From: Nemertoderma westbladi
Taxonomy: Eukaryota; Xenacoelomorpha; Nemertodermatida; Nemertodermatidae
Assembly (NCBI GenBank): GCA_032718475.1
Contig: JAUCBJ010002930.1
Span: 1-32,792, forward strand
DNA: 32,792 nucleotides
Direction: 5' to 3'
This document shows, piece after piece, positions 9,331-23,279 of the stretch (within the stretch, counting starts at the first letter, position 1; each line of letters opens with the position of its first letter). The position numbers and the translations under genes were made by a program. The notes under the pieces were generated by a model. That model worked only from the letters and a program-made list of their open reading frames with translations, was not told the DNA's origin and made no database searches.

Positions 9331-11938
9331 ATAGCTGGACCAACTAGCAGAATTTATATACTAGCTGGACCAACTAGCATAATGTATATACTAGCTGGAC
9401 CAACTAGCAGAATGTATATACTAGCTGGACCAACTAGCAGAATGTATATACTAGCTGGACCAACTGGCAGAATTTATATACCAGCTGGACCAACTGGCAG
9501 AATTTATATACTAGCTGGACAAACTATCAGAATTTATATACTAGCTGGACCAACTAGCAGAATTTATATACTAGCTGGACCAACTAGCAGAATGTATATA
9601 CTAGCTGGACCATCTAGCAGAATGTATATACTAGCTGGACCAACTAGCAGAATGTATATACTAGCTGGACCAACTAGCAGAATTTATATACTAGCTGGAC
9701 CAACTAGCAGAATGTATATACTAGCTGGATCAACTAGCAGAATTTATATACTAGCTGGACCAACTAGCAGAATGTAAATACTAGCTGGACCAACTAGCAG
9801 AATGTATATACTAGCGGGACCAACTAGCAGAATTTATATACTACCTGGACCAACTAGCAGAATGTATATACTAGCTGGACCAACTAGCAGAATGTATATA
9901 CTAGCTGGACCAACTAGCAGAATGTATATACTAGCTGGACCAACTAGCAGAATTTATATACTAGCTGGACCAACTAGCAGAATGTATATACTAGCTGGAT
10001 CAACTAGCAGAATTTATATACTAGCTGGACCAACTAGCAGAATGTAAATACTAGCTGGACCAACTAGCAGAATGTATATACTAGCGGGACCAACTAGCAG
10101 AATTTATATACTACCTGGACCAACTAGCAGAATGTATATACTAGCTGGACCAACTAGCAGAATGTATATACTAGCTGGACCAACTAGCAGAATGTATATA
10201 CTAGCTGGACCAACTAGCAGAATTTATATATTAGCTGTACCAACTAGCAGAATGTATATACTAGCTGGACCAACTAGCATAATGTATATACTAGCTGGAC
10301 CAACTAGCAGAATGTATATACTAGCTGGACCAACTGGCAGAATTTATATACTAGCTGGACCAACTACCAGAATTTATATACTAGCTGGACCAACTAGCAG
10401 AGTTTTTATACTAGCTGGACCAACTAGCAGAATTTATATACTAGCTGGACCAATTAGCAGAATTAATATACTAGCTGGACCAACTAGCAGAATGTATATA
10501 CTAGCTGGACCAACTAGCAGAATTTACATAATAGCTGGACCAACTAGCAGAATTTATATACTAGCTGGACCAACTAGCAGAGTTTTTATACTAGCTGGAC
10601 CAACTAGCAGAATTTATATACTAGCTGGACCAATTAGCAGAATTAATATACTAGCTGGACCAACTAGCAGAATGTATATACTAGCTGGACCAACTAGCAG
10701 AATGTATATACTAGCGGGACCAACTAGCAGCATTTATATACTAGCTGGACCAACTAGCAGAATGTATAGACTAGCTGGCCCACTAGCAGAATGTATACAC
10801 TAGCTGGACCAACTAGCAGAATGTATATACTAGCTGGACCAACTAGCAGAATGTATATACTAGCTGGACCAACTAGCAGAATTTATATACTAGCGGGACC
10901 AACTAGCAGAATTTATATACTAGCTGGACCAACTAGCAGCATTTATATGCTAGCTGGACCAACTAGCAGAATGTATATACTAGCTGGACCAACTAGCAGA
11001 ATGTATATACTAGCTGGACCAACTAGCAGAATGTATATACTAGCGGGACCAACTAGCAGCATTTATATACTAGCTGGACCAACTAGCAGAATTTATATAC
11101 TAGCGGGACCAACTAGCAGAATTTATATACTACCTGGACTAACTAGCAGAATGTATATCTAGATGGACCAACTAGCAGAATTTATATACTAGCTGGACCA
11201 ACTAGCAGAATGTATATACTAGTTGGACCAACTAGCAGAATTTATATACTAGCTGGACCGACTAGCACAATTTTTATAATAGCTGGACCAACTAGCAGAA
11301 TTTATATACTATCTGGACCAACTAGCAGAATGTATATACTAGCTGGACCAACTAGCAGAATGTATATACTAGCTGGACCAACTAGCAGAATTTATATGGT
11401 AGCTGGACCAACTAGCAGAATGTATATACTAGCTGGACCAACTAGCAGAATTTATATACTAGCTGGACCAACTAGCAGAATGTATATACTAGCTGGACCA
11501 ACTAGCAGAATTTATATACTAGCTGGACCAACTAGCAGAATGTATATACTAGCTGGACCAACTAGCAGAATTTATATACTAGCTGGACCAACTAGCAGAA
11601 TGTATATACTAGCTGGACCAACTAGCAGAATTTATATACTAGCTGGACCAACTAGCAGAATGTATATACTAGCTGGACCAACTAGCATAATTTATATACT
11701 AGCTGGACCAACTAGCAGAATGTATATACTAGCTGGACCATCTAGCAGAATGTATATACTAGCTGGAGCAACTAGCAGAATGTATATACTAGCTGGACCA
11801 ACTAGCAGAATTTATATACTAGCTGGACCAACTAGCACAATTGTATATACTAGCTGGACCAACTAGCAGAATTTATATGCTAGCTGGACCAACTAGCAGA
11901 ATGTATATACTAGCTGGACCAACTAGCAGAATGTATAT
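9331..11938. repeat. Minisatellite array 1, 30-bp unit, about 87 copies
   Basis: Each unit contains CTAGCTGGACCAACTAG followed by CAGAAT(G/T)TATATA. The first part is a 17-bp interrupted palindrome with one mismatch. One unit (11219-11235) has CTAGTTGGACCAACTAG, a perfect palindrome. The commonest difference is G or T in AATGTATATA/AATTTATATA. Because 30 is divisible by three, one frame reads an LAGPTSRMYI-type decapeptide over long stretches. That frame is cut by TAA units at about 9771 and 10041 and by small indels near 10779 and 11155. Longer-period blocks of 270 bp (about 9660-10200), 180 bp (10381-10680) and 60 bp (about 11380-11700) are present. Confidence 0.97.
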
Positions 11939-12103
11939 GAACGCTACACAATCTGCAACAATTTGCAACAGGGTGGGGAAATTAGGTAATATTAAGTGTA
12001 AACAATTTGTAGTTTGAGTCTCTCTCTTTCACTCACATTACAAAATGTTGACAACCAACCAGCAATTAATAATACATTATGTTTTTTTAGCATCAAAAAT
12101 TTC
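11939..12103. other. Unique spacer between arrays 1 and 2
   Basis: 165 bp of non-repetitive sequence with no gene seen. Confidence 0.6.
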
Positions 12104-14940
12104 ATATACAGTGTTAGTTGTACAGTACTTATACAGTGTTAGTTGTACAGTACTTATACAGTGTTAGTTGTACAGTACTTATACAGTGTTAGTTGTACAG
12201 TACTTATACAGTTGTTAGTTGTACAGTACATATACAGTGTTAGTTGTACAGTACTTATACAGTGTTAGTTGTACAGTACTTATACAGTGTTAGTTGTACA
12301 GTACATATACAGTGTTAGTTGTACAGTACTTATACAGTGTTAGTTGTACAGTACTTATACAGTGTTAGTTGTACAGTACTTATACAGTGTTAGTTGTACA
12401 GTACTTATACAGTGTTAGTTGTACAGTACTTATACAGTGTTAGTTGTACAGTACTTATACAGTGTTAGTTGTACAGTACTTATACAGTGTTAGTTGTACA
12501 GTACTTATACAGTGTTAGTTGTACAGTACTTATACAGTGTTAGTTGTACAGTACTTATACAGTGTTAGTTGTACAGTACTTATACAGTGTTAGTTGTACA
12601 GTACTTATACAGTGTTAGTTGTACAGTACTTATACAGTGTTAGTTGTACAGTACTTATACAGTGTTAGTTGTACAGTACTTATACAGTGTTAGTTGTACA
12701 GTACTTATACAGTGTTAGTTGTACAGTACTTATACAGTGTTAGTTGTACAGTACTTATACAGTGTTAGTTGTACAGTACTTATACAGTGTTAGTTGTACA
12801 GTACTTATACAGTGTTAGTTGTACAGTACTTATACAGTGTTAGTTGTACAGTACTTATACAGTGTTAGTTGTACAGTACTTATACAGTGTTAGTTGTACA
12901 GTACTTATACAGTGTTAGTTGTACAGTACTTATACAGTGTTAGTTGTACAGTACTTATACAGTGTTAGTTGTACAGTACTTATACAGTGTTAGTTGTACA
13001 GTACTTATACAGTGTTAGTTGTACAGTACTTATACAGTGTTAGTTGTACAGTACTTATACAGTGTTAGTTGTACAGTACTTATACAGTGTTAGTTGTACA
13101 GTACTTATACAGTGTTAGTTGTACAGTACTTATACAGTGTTAGTTGTACAGTACTTATACAGTGTTAGTTGTACAGTACTTATACAGTGTTAGTTGTACA
13201 GTACTTATACAGTGTTAGTTGTACAGTACTTATACAGTGTTAGTTGTACAGTACTTATACAGTGTTAGTTGTACAGTACTTATACAGTGTTAGTTGTACA
13301 GTACTTATACAGTGTTAGTTGTACAGTACTTATACAGTGTTAGTTGTACAGTACTTATACAGTGTTAGTTGTACAGTACTTATACAGTGTTAGTTGTACA
13401 GTACTTATACAGTGTTAGTTGTACAGTACTTATACAGTGTTAGTTGTACAGTACTTATACAGTGTTAGTTGTACAGTACTTATACAGTGTTAGTTGTACA
13501 GTACTTATACAGTGTTAGTTGTACAGTACTTATACAGTGTTAGTTGTACAGTACTTATACAGTGTTAGTTGTACAGTACTTATACAGTGTTAGTTGTACA
13601 GTACTTATACAGTGTTAGTTGTACAGTACTTATACAGTGTTAGTTGTACAGTACTTATACAGTGTTAGTTGTACAGTACTTATACAGTGTTAGTTGTACA
13701 GTACTTATACAGTGTTAGTTGTACAGTACTTATACAGTGTTAGTTGTACAGTACTTATACAGTGTTAGTTGTACAGTACTTATACAGTGTTAGTTGTACA
13801 GTACTTATACAGTGTTAGTTGTACAGTACTTATACAGTGTTAGTTGTACAGTACTTATACAGTGTTAGTTGTACAGTACTTATACAGTGTTAGTTGTACA
13901 GTACTTATACAGTGTTAGTTGTACAGTACTTATACAGTGTTAGTTGTACAGTACTTATACAGTGTTAGTTGTACAGTACTTATACAGTGTTAGTTGTACA
14001 GTACTTATACAGTGTTAGTTGTACAGTACTTATACAGTGTTAGTTGTACAGTACTTATACAGTGTTAGTTGTACAGTACTTATACAGTGTTAGTTGTACA
14101 GTACTTATACAGTGTTAGTTGTACAGTACTTATACAGTGTTAGTTGTACAGTACTTATACAGTGTTAGTTGTACAGTACTTATACAGTGTTAGTTGTACA
14201 GTACTTATACAGTGTTAGTTGTACAGTACTTATACAGTGTTAGTTGTACAGTACTTATACAGTGTTAGTTGTACAGTACTTATACAGTGTTAGTTGTACA
14301 GTACTTATACAGTGTTAGTTGTACAGTACTTATACAGTGTTAGTTGTACAGTACTTATACAGTGTTAGTTGTACAGTACTTATACAGTGTTAGTTGTACA
14401 GTACTTATACAGTGTTAGTTGTACAGTACTTATACAGTGTTAGTTGTACAGTACTTATACAGTGTTAGTTGTACAGTACTTATACAGTGTTAGTTGTACA
14501 GTACTTATACAGTGTTAGTTGTACAGTACTTATACAGTGTTAGTTGTACAGTACATATACAGTGTTAGTTGTACAGTACTTATACAGTGTTAGTTGTACA
14601 GTACTTATACAGTTGTTAGTTGTACAGTACTTATACAGTGTTAGTTGTACAGTACTTATACAGTGTTAGTTGTACAGTACTTACAGTGTTAGTTGTACAG
14701 TACATATACAGTGTTAGTTGTACAGTACTTATACAGTGTTAGTTGTACAGTACTTATACAGTTGTTAGTTGTACAGTACATATACAGTGTTAGTTGTACA
14801 GTACTTATACAGTGTTAGTTGTACAGTACTTATACAGTGTTAGTTGTACAGTAGTTATACAGTGTTAGTTGTACAGTACTTATACAGTGTTAGTTGTACA
14901 GTACTTATACAGTGTTAGTTGTACAGTGTACAGTTGTACA
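12104..14940. repeat. Minisatellite array 2, 25-bp unit, about 113 copies
   Basis: The unit contains TACAGTGTTAGTTGTACAGT followed by ACTTA. The interior (about 12310-14540) reads as identical copies. Variants occur near both ends: GTACATATAC for GTACTTATAC (near 12230, 12300, 14555, 14705, 14780) and an extra T giving CAGTTGTTAG (near 12210, 14610, 14760). The unit contains GTAC-A-GTAC and TGTACA palindromes. It abuts the 42-bp array with only a short junction. Confidence 0.97.
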
Positions 14941-14950
14941 GAATACAGTG

Positions 14951-17900
14951 TATAGTTTTCTGATACTCGCTATATTTTCATTCACTATATTGTATAGTTT
15001 TCTGATACTCGCTATATTTTCATTGACTATATTGTATAGTTTTCTGATACTCGCTATATTTTCATTCACTATATTGTATAGTTTTCTGATACTCGCTATA
15101 TTTTCATTGACTATATTGTATAGTTTTCTGATACTCGCTATATTTTCATTCACTATATTGTATAGTTTTCTGATACTCGCTATATTTTCATTGACTATAT
15201 TGTATAGTTTTCTGATACTCGCTATATTTTCATTCACTATATTGTATAGTTTTCTGATACTCGCTATATTTTCATTGACTATATTGTATAGTTTTCTGAT
15301 ACTCGCTATATTTTCATTCACTATATTGTATAGTTTTCTGATACTCGCTATATTTTCATTCACTATATTGTATAGTTTTCTGATACTCGCTATATTTTCA
15401 TTGACTATATTGTATAGTTTTCTGATACTCGCTATATTTTCATTGACTATATTGTATAGTTTTCTGATACTCGCTATATTTTCATTGACTATATTGTATA
15501 GTTTTCTGATACTCGCTATATTTTCATTGACTATATTGTATAGTTTTCTGATACTCGCTATATTTTCATTGACTATATTGTATAGTTTTCTGATACTCGC
15601 TATATTTTCATTGACTATATTGTATAGTTTTCTGATACTCGCTATATTTTCATTCACTATATTGTATAGTTTTCTGATACTCGCTATATTTTCATTGACT
15701 ATATTGTATAGTTTTCTGATACTCGCTATATTTTCATTGACTATATTGTATAGTTTTCTGATACTCGCTATATTTTCATTGACTATATTGTATAGTTTTC
15801 TGATACTCGCTATATTTTCATTGACTATATTGTATAGTTTTCTGATACTCGCTATATTTTCATTCACTATATTGTATAGTTTTCTGATACTCGCTATATT
15901 TTCATTGACTATATTGTATAGTTTTCTGATACTCGCTATATTTTCATTGACTATATTGTATAGTTTTCTGATACTCGCTATATTTTCATTGACTATATTG
16001 TATAGTTTTCTGATACTCGCTATATTTTCATTGACTATATTGTATAGTTTTCTGATACTCGCTATATTTTCATTGACTATATTGTATAGTTTTCTGATAC
16101 TCGCTATATTTTCATTGACTATATTGTATAGTTTTCTGATACTCGCTATATTTTCATTGACTATATTGTATAGTTTTCTGATACTCGCTATATTTTCATT
16201 GACTATATTGTATAGTTTTCTGATACTCGCTATATTTTCATTGACTATATTGTATAGTTTTCTGATACTCGCTATATTTTCATTGACTATATTGTATAGT
16301 TTTCTGATACTCGCTATATTTTCATTGACTATATTGTATAGTTTTCTGATACTCGCTATATTTTCATTGACTATATTGTATAGTTTTCTGATACTCGCTA
16401 TATTTTCATTGACTATATTGTATAGTTTTCTGATACTCGCTATATTTTCATTGACTATATTGTATAGTTTTCTGATACTCGCTATATTTTCATTGACTAT
16501 ATTGTATAGTTTTCTGATACTCGCTATATTTTCATTGACTATATTGTATAGTTTTCTGATACTCGCTATATTTTCATTGACTATATTGTATAGTTTTCTG
16601 ATACTCGCTATATTTTCATTGACTATATTGTATAGTTTTCTGATACTCGCTATATTTTCATTGACTATATTGTATAGTTTTCTGATACTCGCTATATTTT
16701 CATTGACTATATTGTATAGTTTTCTGATACTCGCTATATTTTCATTGACTATATTGTATAGTTTTCTGATACTCGCTATATTTTCATTGACTATATTGTA
16801 TAGTTTTCTGATACTCGCTATATTTTCATTGACTATATTGTATAGTTTTCTGATACTCGCTATATTTTCATTGACTATATTGTATAGTTTTCTGATACTC
16901 GCTATATTTTCATTGACTATATTGTATAGTTTTCTGATACTCGCTATATTTTCATTGACTATATTGTATAGTTTTCTGATACTCGCTATATTTTCATTGA
17001 CTATATTGTATAGTTTTCTGATACTCGCTATATTTTCATTGACTATATTGTATAGTTTTCTGATACTCGCTATATTTTCATTGACTATATTGTATAGTTT
17101 TCTGATACTCGCTATATTTTCATTGACTATATTGTATAGTTTTCTGATACTCGCTATATTTTCATTGACTATATTGTATAGTTTTCTGATACTCGCTATA
17201 TTTTCATTGACTATATTGTATAGTTTTCTGATACTCGCTATATTTTCATTGACTATATTGTATAGTTTTCTGATACTCGCTATATTTTCATTGACTATAT
17301 TGTATAGTTTTCTGATACTCGCTATATTTTCATTGACTATATTGTATAGTTTTCTGATACTCGCTATATTTTCATTGACTATATTGTATAGTTTTCTGAT
17401 ACTCGCTATATTTTCATTGACTATATTGTATAGTTTTCTGATACTCGCTATATTTTCATTGACTATATTGTATAGTTTTCTGATACTCGCTATATTTTCA
17501 TTGACTATATTGTATAGTTTTCTGATACTCGCTATATTTTCATTGACTATATTGTATAGTTTTCTGATACTCGCTATATTTTCATTGACTATATTGTATA
17601 GTTTTCTGATACTCGCTATATTTTCATTGACTATATTGTATAGTTTTCTGATACTCGCTATATTTTCATTGACTATATTGTATAGTTTTCTGATACTCGC
17701 TATATTTTCATTGACTATATTGTATAGTTTTCTGATACTCGCTATATTTTCATTGACTATATTGTATAGTTTTCTGATACTCGCTATATTTTCATTGACT
17801 ATATTGTATAGTTTTCTGATACTCGCTATATTTTCATTGACTATATTGTATAGTTTTCTGATACTCGCTATATTTTCATTGACTATATTGTATAGTTTTC

Positions 17901-20900
17901 TGATACTCGCTATATTTTCATTGACTATATTGTATAGTTTTCTGATACTCGCTATATTTTCATTGACTATATTGTATAGTTTTCTGATACTCGCTATATT
18001 TTCATTGACTATATTGTATAGTTTTCTGATACTCGCTATATTTTCATTGACTATATTGTATAGTTTTCTGATACTCGCTATATTTTCATTGACTATATTG
18101 TATAGTTTTCTGATACTCGCTATATTTTCATTGACTATATTGTATAGTTTTCTGATACTCGCTATATTTTCATTGACTATATTGTATAGTTTTCTGATAC
18201 TCGCTATATTTTCATTGACTATATTGTATAGTTTTCTGATACTCGCTATATTTTCATTGACTATATTGTATAGTTTTCTGATACTCGCTATATTTTCATT
18301 GACTATATTGTATAGTTTTCTGATACTCGCTATATTTTCATTGACTATATTGTATAGTTTTCTGATACTCGCTATATTTTCATTGACTATATTGTATAGT
18401 TTTCTGATACTCGCTATATTTTCATTGACTATATTGTATAGTTTTCTGATACTCGCTATATTTTCATTGACTATATTGTATAGTTTTCTGATACTCGCTA
18501 TATTTTCATTGACTATATTGTATAGTTTTCTGATACTCGCTATATTTTCATTGACTATATTGTATAGTTTTCTGATACTCGCTATATTTTCATTGACTAT
18601 ATTGTATAGTTTTCTGATACTCGCTATATTTTCATTGACTATATTGTATAGTTTTCTGATACTCGCTATATTTTCATTGACTATATTGTATAGTTTTCTG
18701 ATACTCGCTATATTTTCATTGACTATATTGTATAGTTTTCTGATACTCGCTATATTTTCATTGACTATATTGTATAGTTTTCTGATACTCGCTATATTTT
18801 CATTGACTATATTGTATAGTTTTCTGATACTCGCTATATTTTCATTGACTATATTGTATAGTTTTCTGATACTCGCTATATTTTCATTGACTATATTGTA
18901 TAGTTTTCTGATACTCGCTATATTTTCATTGACTATATTGTATAGTTTTCTGATACTCGCTATATTTTCATTGACTATATTGTATAGTTTTCTGATACTC
19001 GCTATATTTTCATTGACTATATTGTATAGTTTTCTGATACTCGCTATATTTTCATTGACTATATTGTATAGTTTTCTGATACTCGCTATATTTTCATTGA
19101 CTATATTGTATAGTTTTCTGATACTCGCTATATTTTCATTGACTATATTGTATAGTTTTCTGATACTCGCTATATTTTCATTGACTATATTGTATAGTTT
19201 TCTGATACTCGCTATATTTTCATTGACTATATTGTATAGTTTTCTGATACTCGCTATATTTTCATTGACTATATTGTATAGTTTTCTGATACTCGCTATA
19301 TTTTCATTGACTATATTGTATAGTTTTCTGATACTCGCTATATTTTCATTGACTATATTGTATAGTTTTCTGATACTCGCTATATTTTCATTGACTATAT
19401 TGTATAGTTTTCTGATACTCGCTATATTTTCATTGACTATATTGTATAGTTTTCTGATACTCGCTATATTTTCATTGACTATATTGTATAGTTTTCTGAT
19501 ACTCGCTATATTTTCATTGACTATATTGTATAGTTTTCTGATACTCGCTATATTTTCATTGACTATATTGTATAGTTTTCTGATACTCGCTATATTTTCA
19601 TTGACTATATTGTATAGTTTTCTGATACTCGCTATATTTTCATTGACTATATTGTATAGTTTTCTGATACTCGCTATATTTTCATTGACTATATTGTATA
19701 GTTTTCTGATACTCGCTATATTTTCATTGACTATATTGTATAGTTTTCTGATACTCGCTATATTTTCATTGACTATATTGTATAGTTTTCTGATACTCGC
19801 TATATTTTCATTGACTATATTGTATAGTTTTCTGATACTCGCTATATTTTCATTGACTATATTGTATAGTTTTCTGATACTCGCTATATTTTCATTGACT
19901 ATATTGTATAGTTTTCTGATACTCGCTATATTTTCATTGACTATATTGTATAGTTTTCTGATACTCGCTATATTTTCATTGACTATATTGTATAGTTTTC
20001 TGATACTCGCTATATTTTCATTGACTATATTGTATAGTTTTCTGATACTCGCTATATTTTCATTGACTATATTGTATAGTTTTCTGATACTCGCTATATT
20101 TTCATTGACTATATTGTATAGTTTTCTGATACTCGCTATATTTTCATTGACTATATTGTATAGTTTTCTGATACTCGCTATATTTTCATTGACTATATTG
20201 TATAGTTTTCTGATACTCGCTATATTTTCATTGACTATATTGTATAGTTTTCTGATACTCGCTATATTTTCATTGACTATATTGTATAGTTTTCTGATAC
20301 TCGCTATATTTTCATTGACTATATTGTATAGTTTTCTGATACTCGCTATATTTTCATTGACTATATTGTATAGTTTTCTGATACTCGCTATATTTTCATT
20401 GACTATATTGTATAGTTTTCTGATACTCGCTATATTTTCATTGACTATATTGTATAGTTTTCTGATACTCGCTATATTTTCATTGACTATATTGTATAGT
20501 TTTCTGATACTCGCTATATTTTCATTGACTATATTGTATAGTTTTCTGATACTCGCTATATTTTCATTGACTATATTGTATAGTTTTCTGATACTCGCTA
20601 TATTTTCATTGACTATATTGTATAGTTTTCTGATACTCGCTATATTTTCATTGACTATATTGTATAGTTTTCTGATACTCGCTATATTTTCATTGACTAT
20701 ATTGTATAGTTTTCTGATACTCGCTATATTTTCATTGACTATATTGTATAGTTTTCTGATACTCGCTATATTTTCATTGACTATATTGTATAGTTTTCTG
20801 ATACTCGCTATATTTTCATTGACTATATTGTATAGTTTTCTGATACTCGCTATATTTTCATTGACTATATTGTATAGTTTTCTGATACTCGCTATATTTT

Positions 20901-23218
20901 CATTGACTATATTGTATAGTTTTCTGATACTCGCTATATTTTCATTGACTATATTGTATAGTTTTCTGATACTCGCTATATTTTCATTGACTATATTGTA
21001 TAGTTTTCTGATACTCGCTATATTTTCATTGACTATATTGTATAGTTTTCTGATACTCGCTATATTTTCATTGACTATATTGTATAGTTTTCTGATACTC
21101 GCTATATTTTCATTGACTATATTGTATAGTTTTCTGATACTCGCTATATTTTCATTGACTATATTGTATAGTTTTCTGATACTCGCTATATTTTCATTGA
21201 CTATATTGTATAGTTTTCTGATACTCGCTATATTTTCATTGACTATATTGTATAGTTTTCTGATACTCGCTATATTTTCATTGACTATATTGTATAGTTT
21301 TCTGATACTCGCTATATTTTCATTGACTATATTGTATAGTTTTCTGATACTCGCTATATTTTCATTGACTATATTGTATAGTTTTCTGATACTCGCTATA
21401 TTTTCATTGACTATATTGTATAGTTTTCTGATACTCGCTATATTTTCATTGACTATATTGTATAGTTTTCTGATACTCGCTATATTTTCATTGACTATAT
21501 TGTATAGTTTTCTGATACTCGCTATATTTTCATTGACTATATTGTATAGTTTTCTGATACTCGCTATATTTTCATTGACTATATTGTATAGTTTTCTGAT
21601 ACTCGCTATATTTTCATTGACTATATTGTATAGTTTTCTGATACTCGCTATATTTTCATTGACTATATTGTATAGTTTTCTGATACTCGCTATATTTTCA
21701 TTGACTATATTGTATAGTTTTCTGATACTCGCTATATTTTCATTGACTATATTGTATAGTTTTCTGATACTCGCTATATTTTCATTGACTATATTGTATA
21801 GTTTTCTGATACTCGCTATATTTTCATTGACTATATTGTATAGTTTTCTGATACTCGCTATATTTTCATTGACTATATTGTATAGTTTTCTGATACTCGC
21901 TATATTTTCATTGACTATATTGTATAGTTTTCTGATACTCGCTATATTTTCATTGACTATATTGTATAGTTTTCTGATACTCGCTATATTTTCATTGACT
22001 ATATTGTATAGTTTTCTGATACTCGCTATATTTTCATTGACTATATTGTATAGTTTTCTGATACTCGCTATATTTTCATTGACTATATTGTATAGTTTTC
22101 TGATACTCGCTATATTTTCATTGACTATATTGTATAGTTTTCTGATACTCGCTATATTTTCATTGACTATATTGTATAGTTTTCTGATACTCGCTATATT
22201 TTCATTGACTATATTGTATAGTTTTCTGATACTCGCTATATTTTCATTGACTATATTGTATAGTTTTCTGATACTCGCTATATTTTCATTGACTATATTG
22301 TATAGTTTTCTGATACTCGCTATATTTTCATTGACTATATTGTATAGTTTTCTGATACTCGCTATATTTTCATTGACTATATTGTATAGTTTTCTGATAC
22401 TCGCTATATTTTCATTGACTATATTGTATAGTTTTCTGATACTCGCTATATTTTCATTCACTATATTGTATAGTTTTCTGATACTCGCTATATTTTCATT
22501 GACTATATTGTATAGTTTTCTGATACTCGCTATATTTTCATTGACTATATTGTATAGTTTTCTGATACTCGCTATATTTTCATTCACTATATTGTATAGT
22601 TTTCTGATACTCGCTATATTTTCATTGACTATATTGTATAGTTTTCTGATACTCGCTATATTTTCATTGACTATATTGTATAGTTTTCTGATACTCGCTA
22701 TATTTTCATTGACTATATTGTATAGTTTTCTGATACTCGCTATATTTTCATTCACTATATTGTATAGTTTTCTGATACTCGCTATATTTTCATTCACTAT
22801 ATTGTATAGTTTTCTGATACTCGCTATATTTTCATTGACTATATTGTATAGTTTTCTGATACTCGCTATATTTTCATTGACTATATTGTATAGTTTTCTG
22901 ATACTCGCTATATTTTCATTGACTATATTGTATAGTTTTCTGATACTCGCTATATTTTCATTGACTATATTGTATAGTTTTCTGATACTCGCTATATTTT
23001 CATTGACTATATTGTATAGTTTTCTGATACTCGCTATATTTTCATTGACTATATTGTATAGTTTTCTGATACTCGCTATATTTTCATTCACTATATTGTA
23101 TAGTTTTCTGATACTCGCTATATTTTCATTGACTATATTGTATAGTTTTCTGATACTCGCTATATTTTCATTGACTATATTGTATAGTTTTCTGATACTC
23201 GCTATATTTTCATTGACT
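14951..23218. repeat. Satellite array 3, 42-bp unit, about 197 copies
   Basis: The unit starts TATAGTTTTCTGATACTCGC and includes TATATTTTCATT(G/C)ACTATATTG. The only difference I can see among copies is that G/C. The C form occurs between 14983 and 15865 and between 22459 and 23089. The intervening 6.6 kb, about 157 units, reads as identical. Across unit boundaries ACTATA-TTG-TATAGT is a perfect 6-bp stem. Because 42 is divisible by three and the unit has stop-free frames on both strands, there are open frames of 2779 codons (plus, 14894-23233, a hydrophobic 14-residue repeat) and 2728 codons (minus, 14905-23091). I treat both as non-genic. Confidence 0.98.
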
Positions 23219-23234
23219 CACTTCGTTCACTAAA

Positions 23235-23279
23235 GTAAAGTACCAACGAACGCTACTTTACAAATAAGTATGTAAATCA
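23235..23279. repeat. Hairpin element, copy B of a dispersed repeat
   Basis: GTAAAGTA (23235-23242) pairs perfectly with TACTTTAC (23254-23261) across an 11-nt loop, and AAGTATGTAAAT follows. The segment 23253-23278 matches 5205-5230 at 24 of 26 bases. It lies only about 16 bp past the end of the 42-bp array. Confidence 0.6.

Noticed and set aside
9382-11866. Decapeptide-repeat proteins (LAGPTSRMYI type)
   Set aside because: The frame is a by-product of the 30-bp unit. It is interrupted by TAA-bearing units and indels with no sign of selection to keep it open.
12104-14940. CRISPR array
   Set aside because: Units are head-to-tail tandem copies with no unique spacers, and the context is eukaryotic.
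14894-23233. Giant plus- and minus-strand open frames as genes
   Set aside because: They are pure translations of the 42-bp satellite; unit length divisible by three keeps frames open on both strands. There is no non-repeat domain and no splice context.
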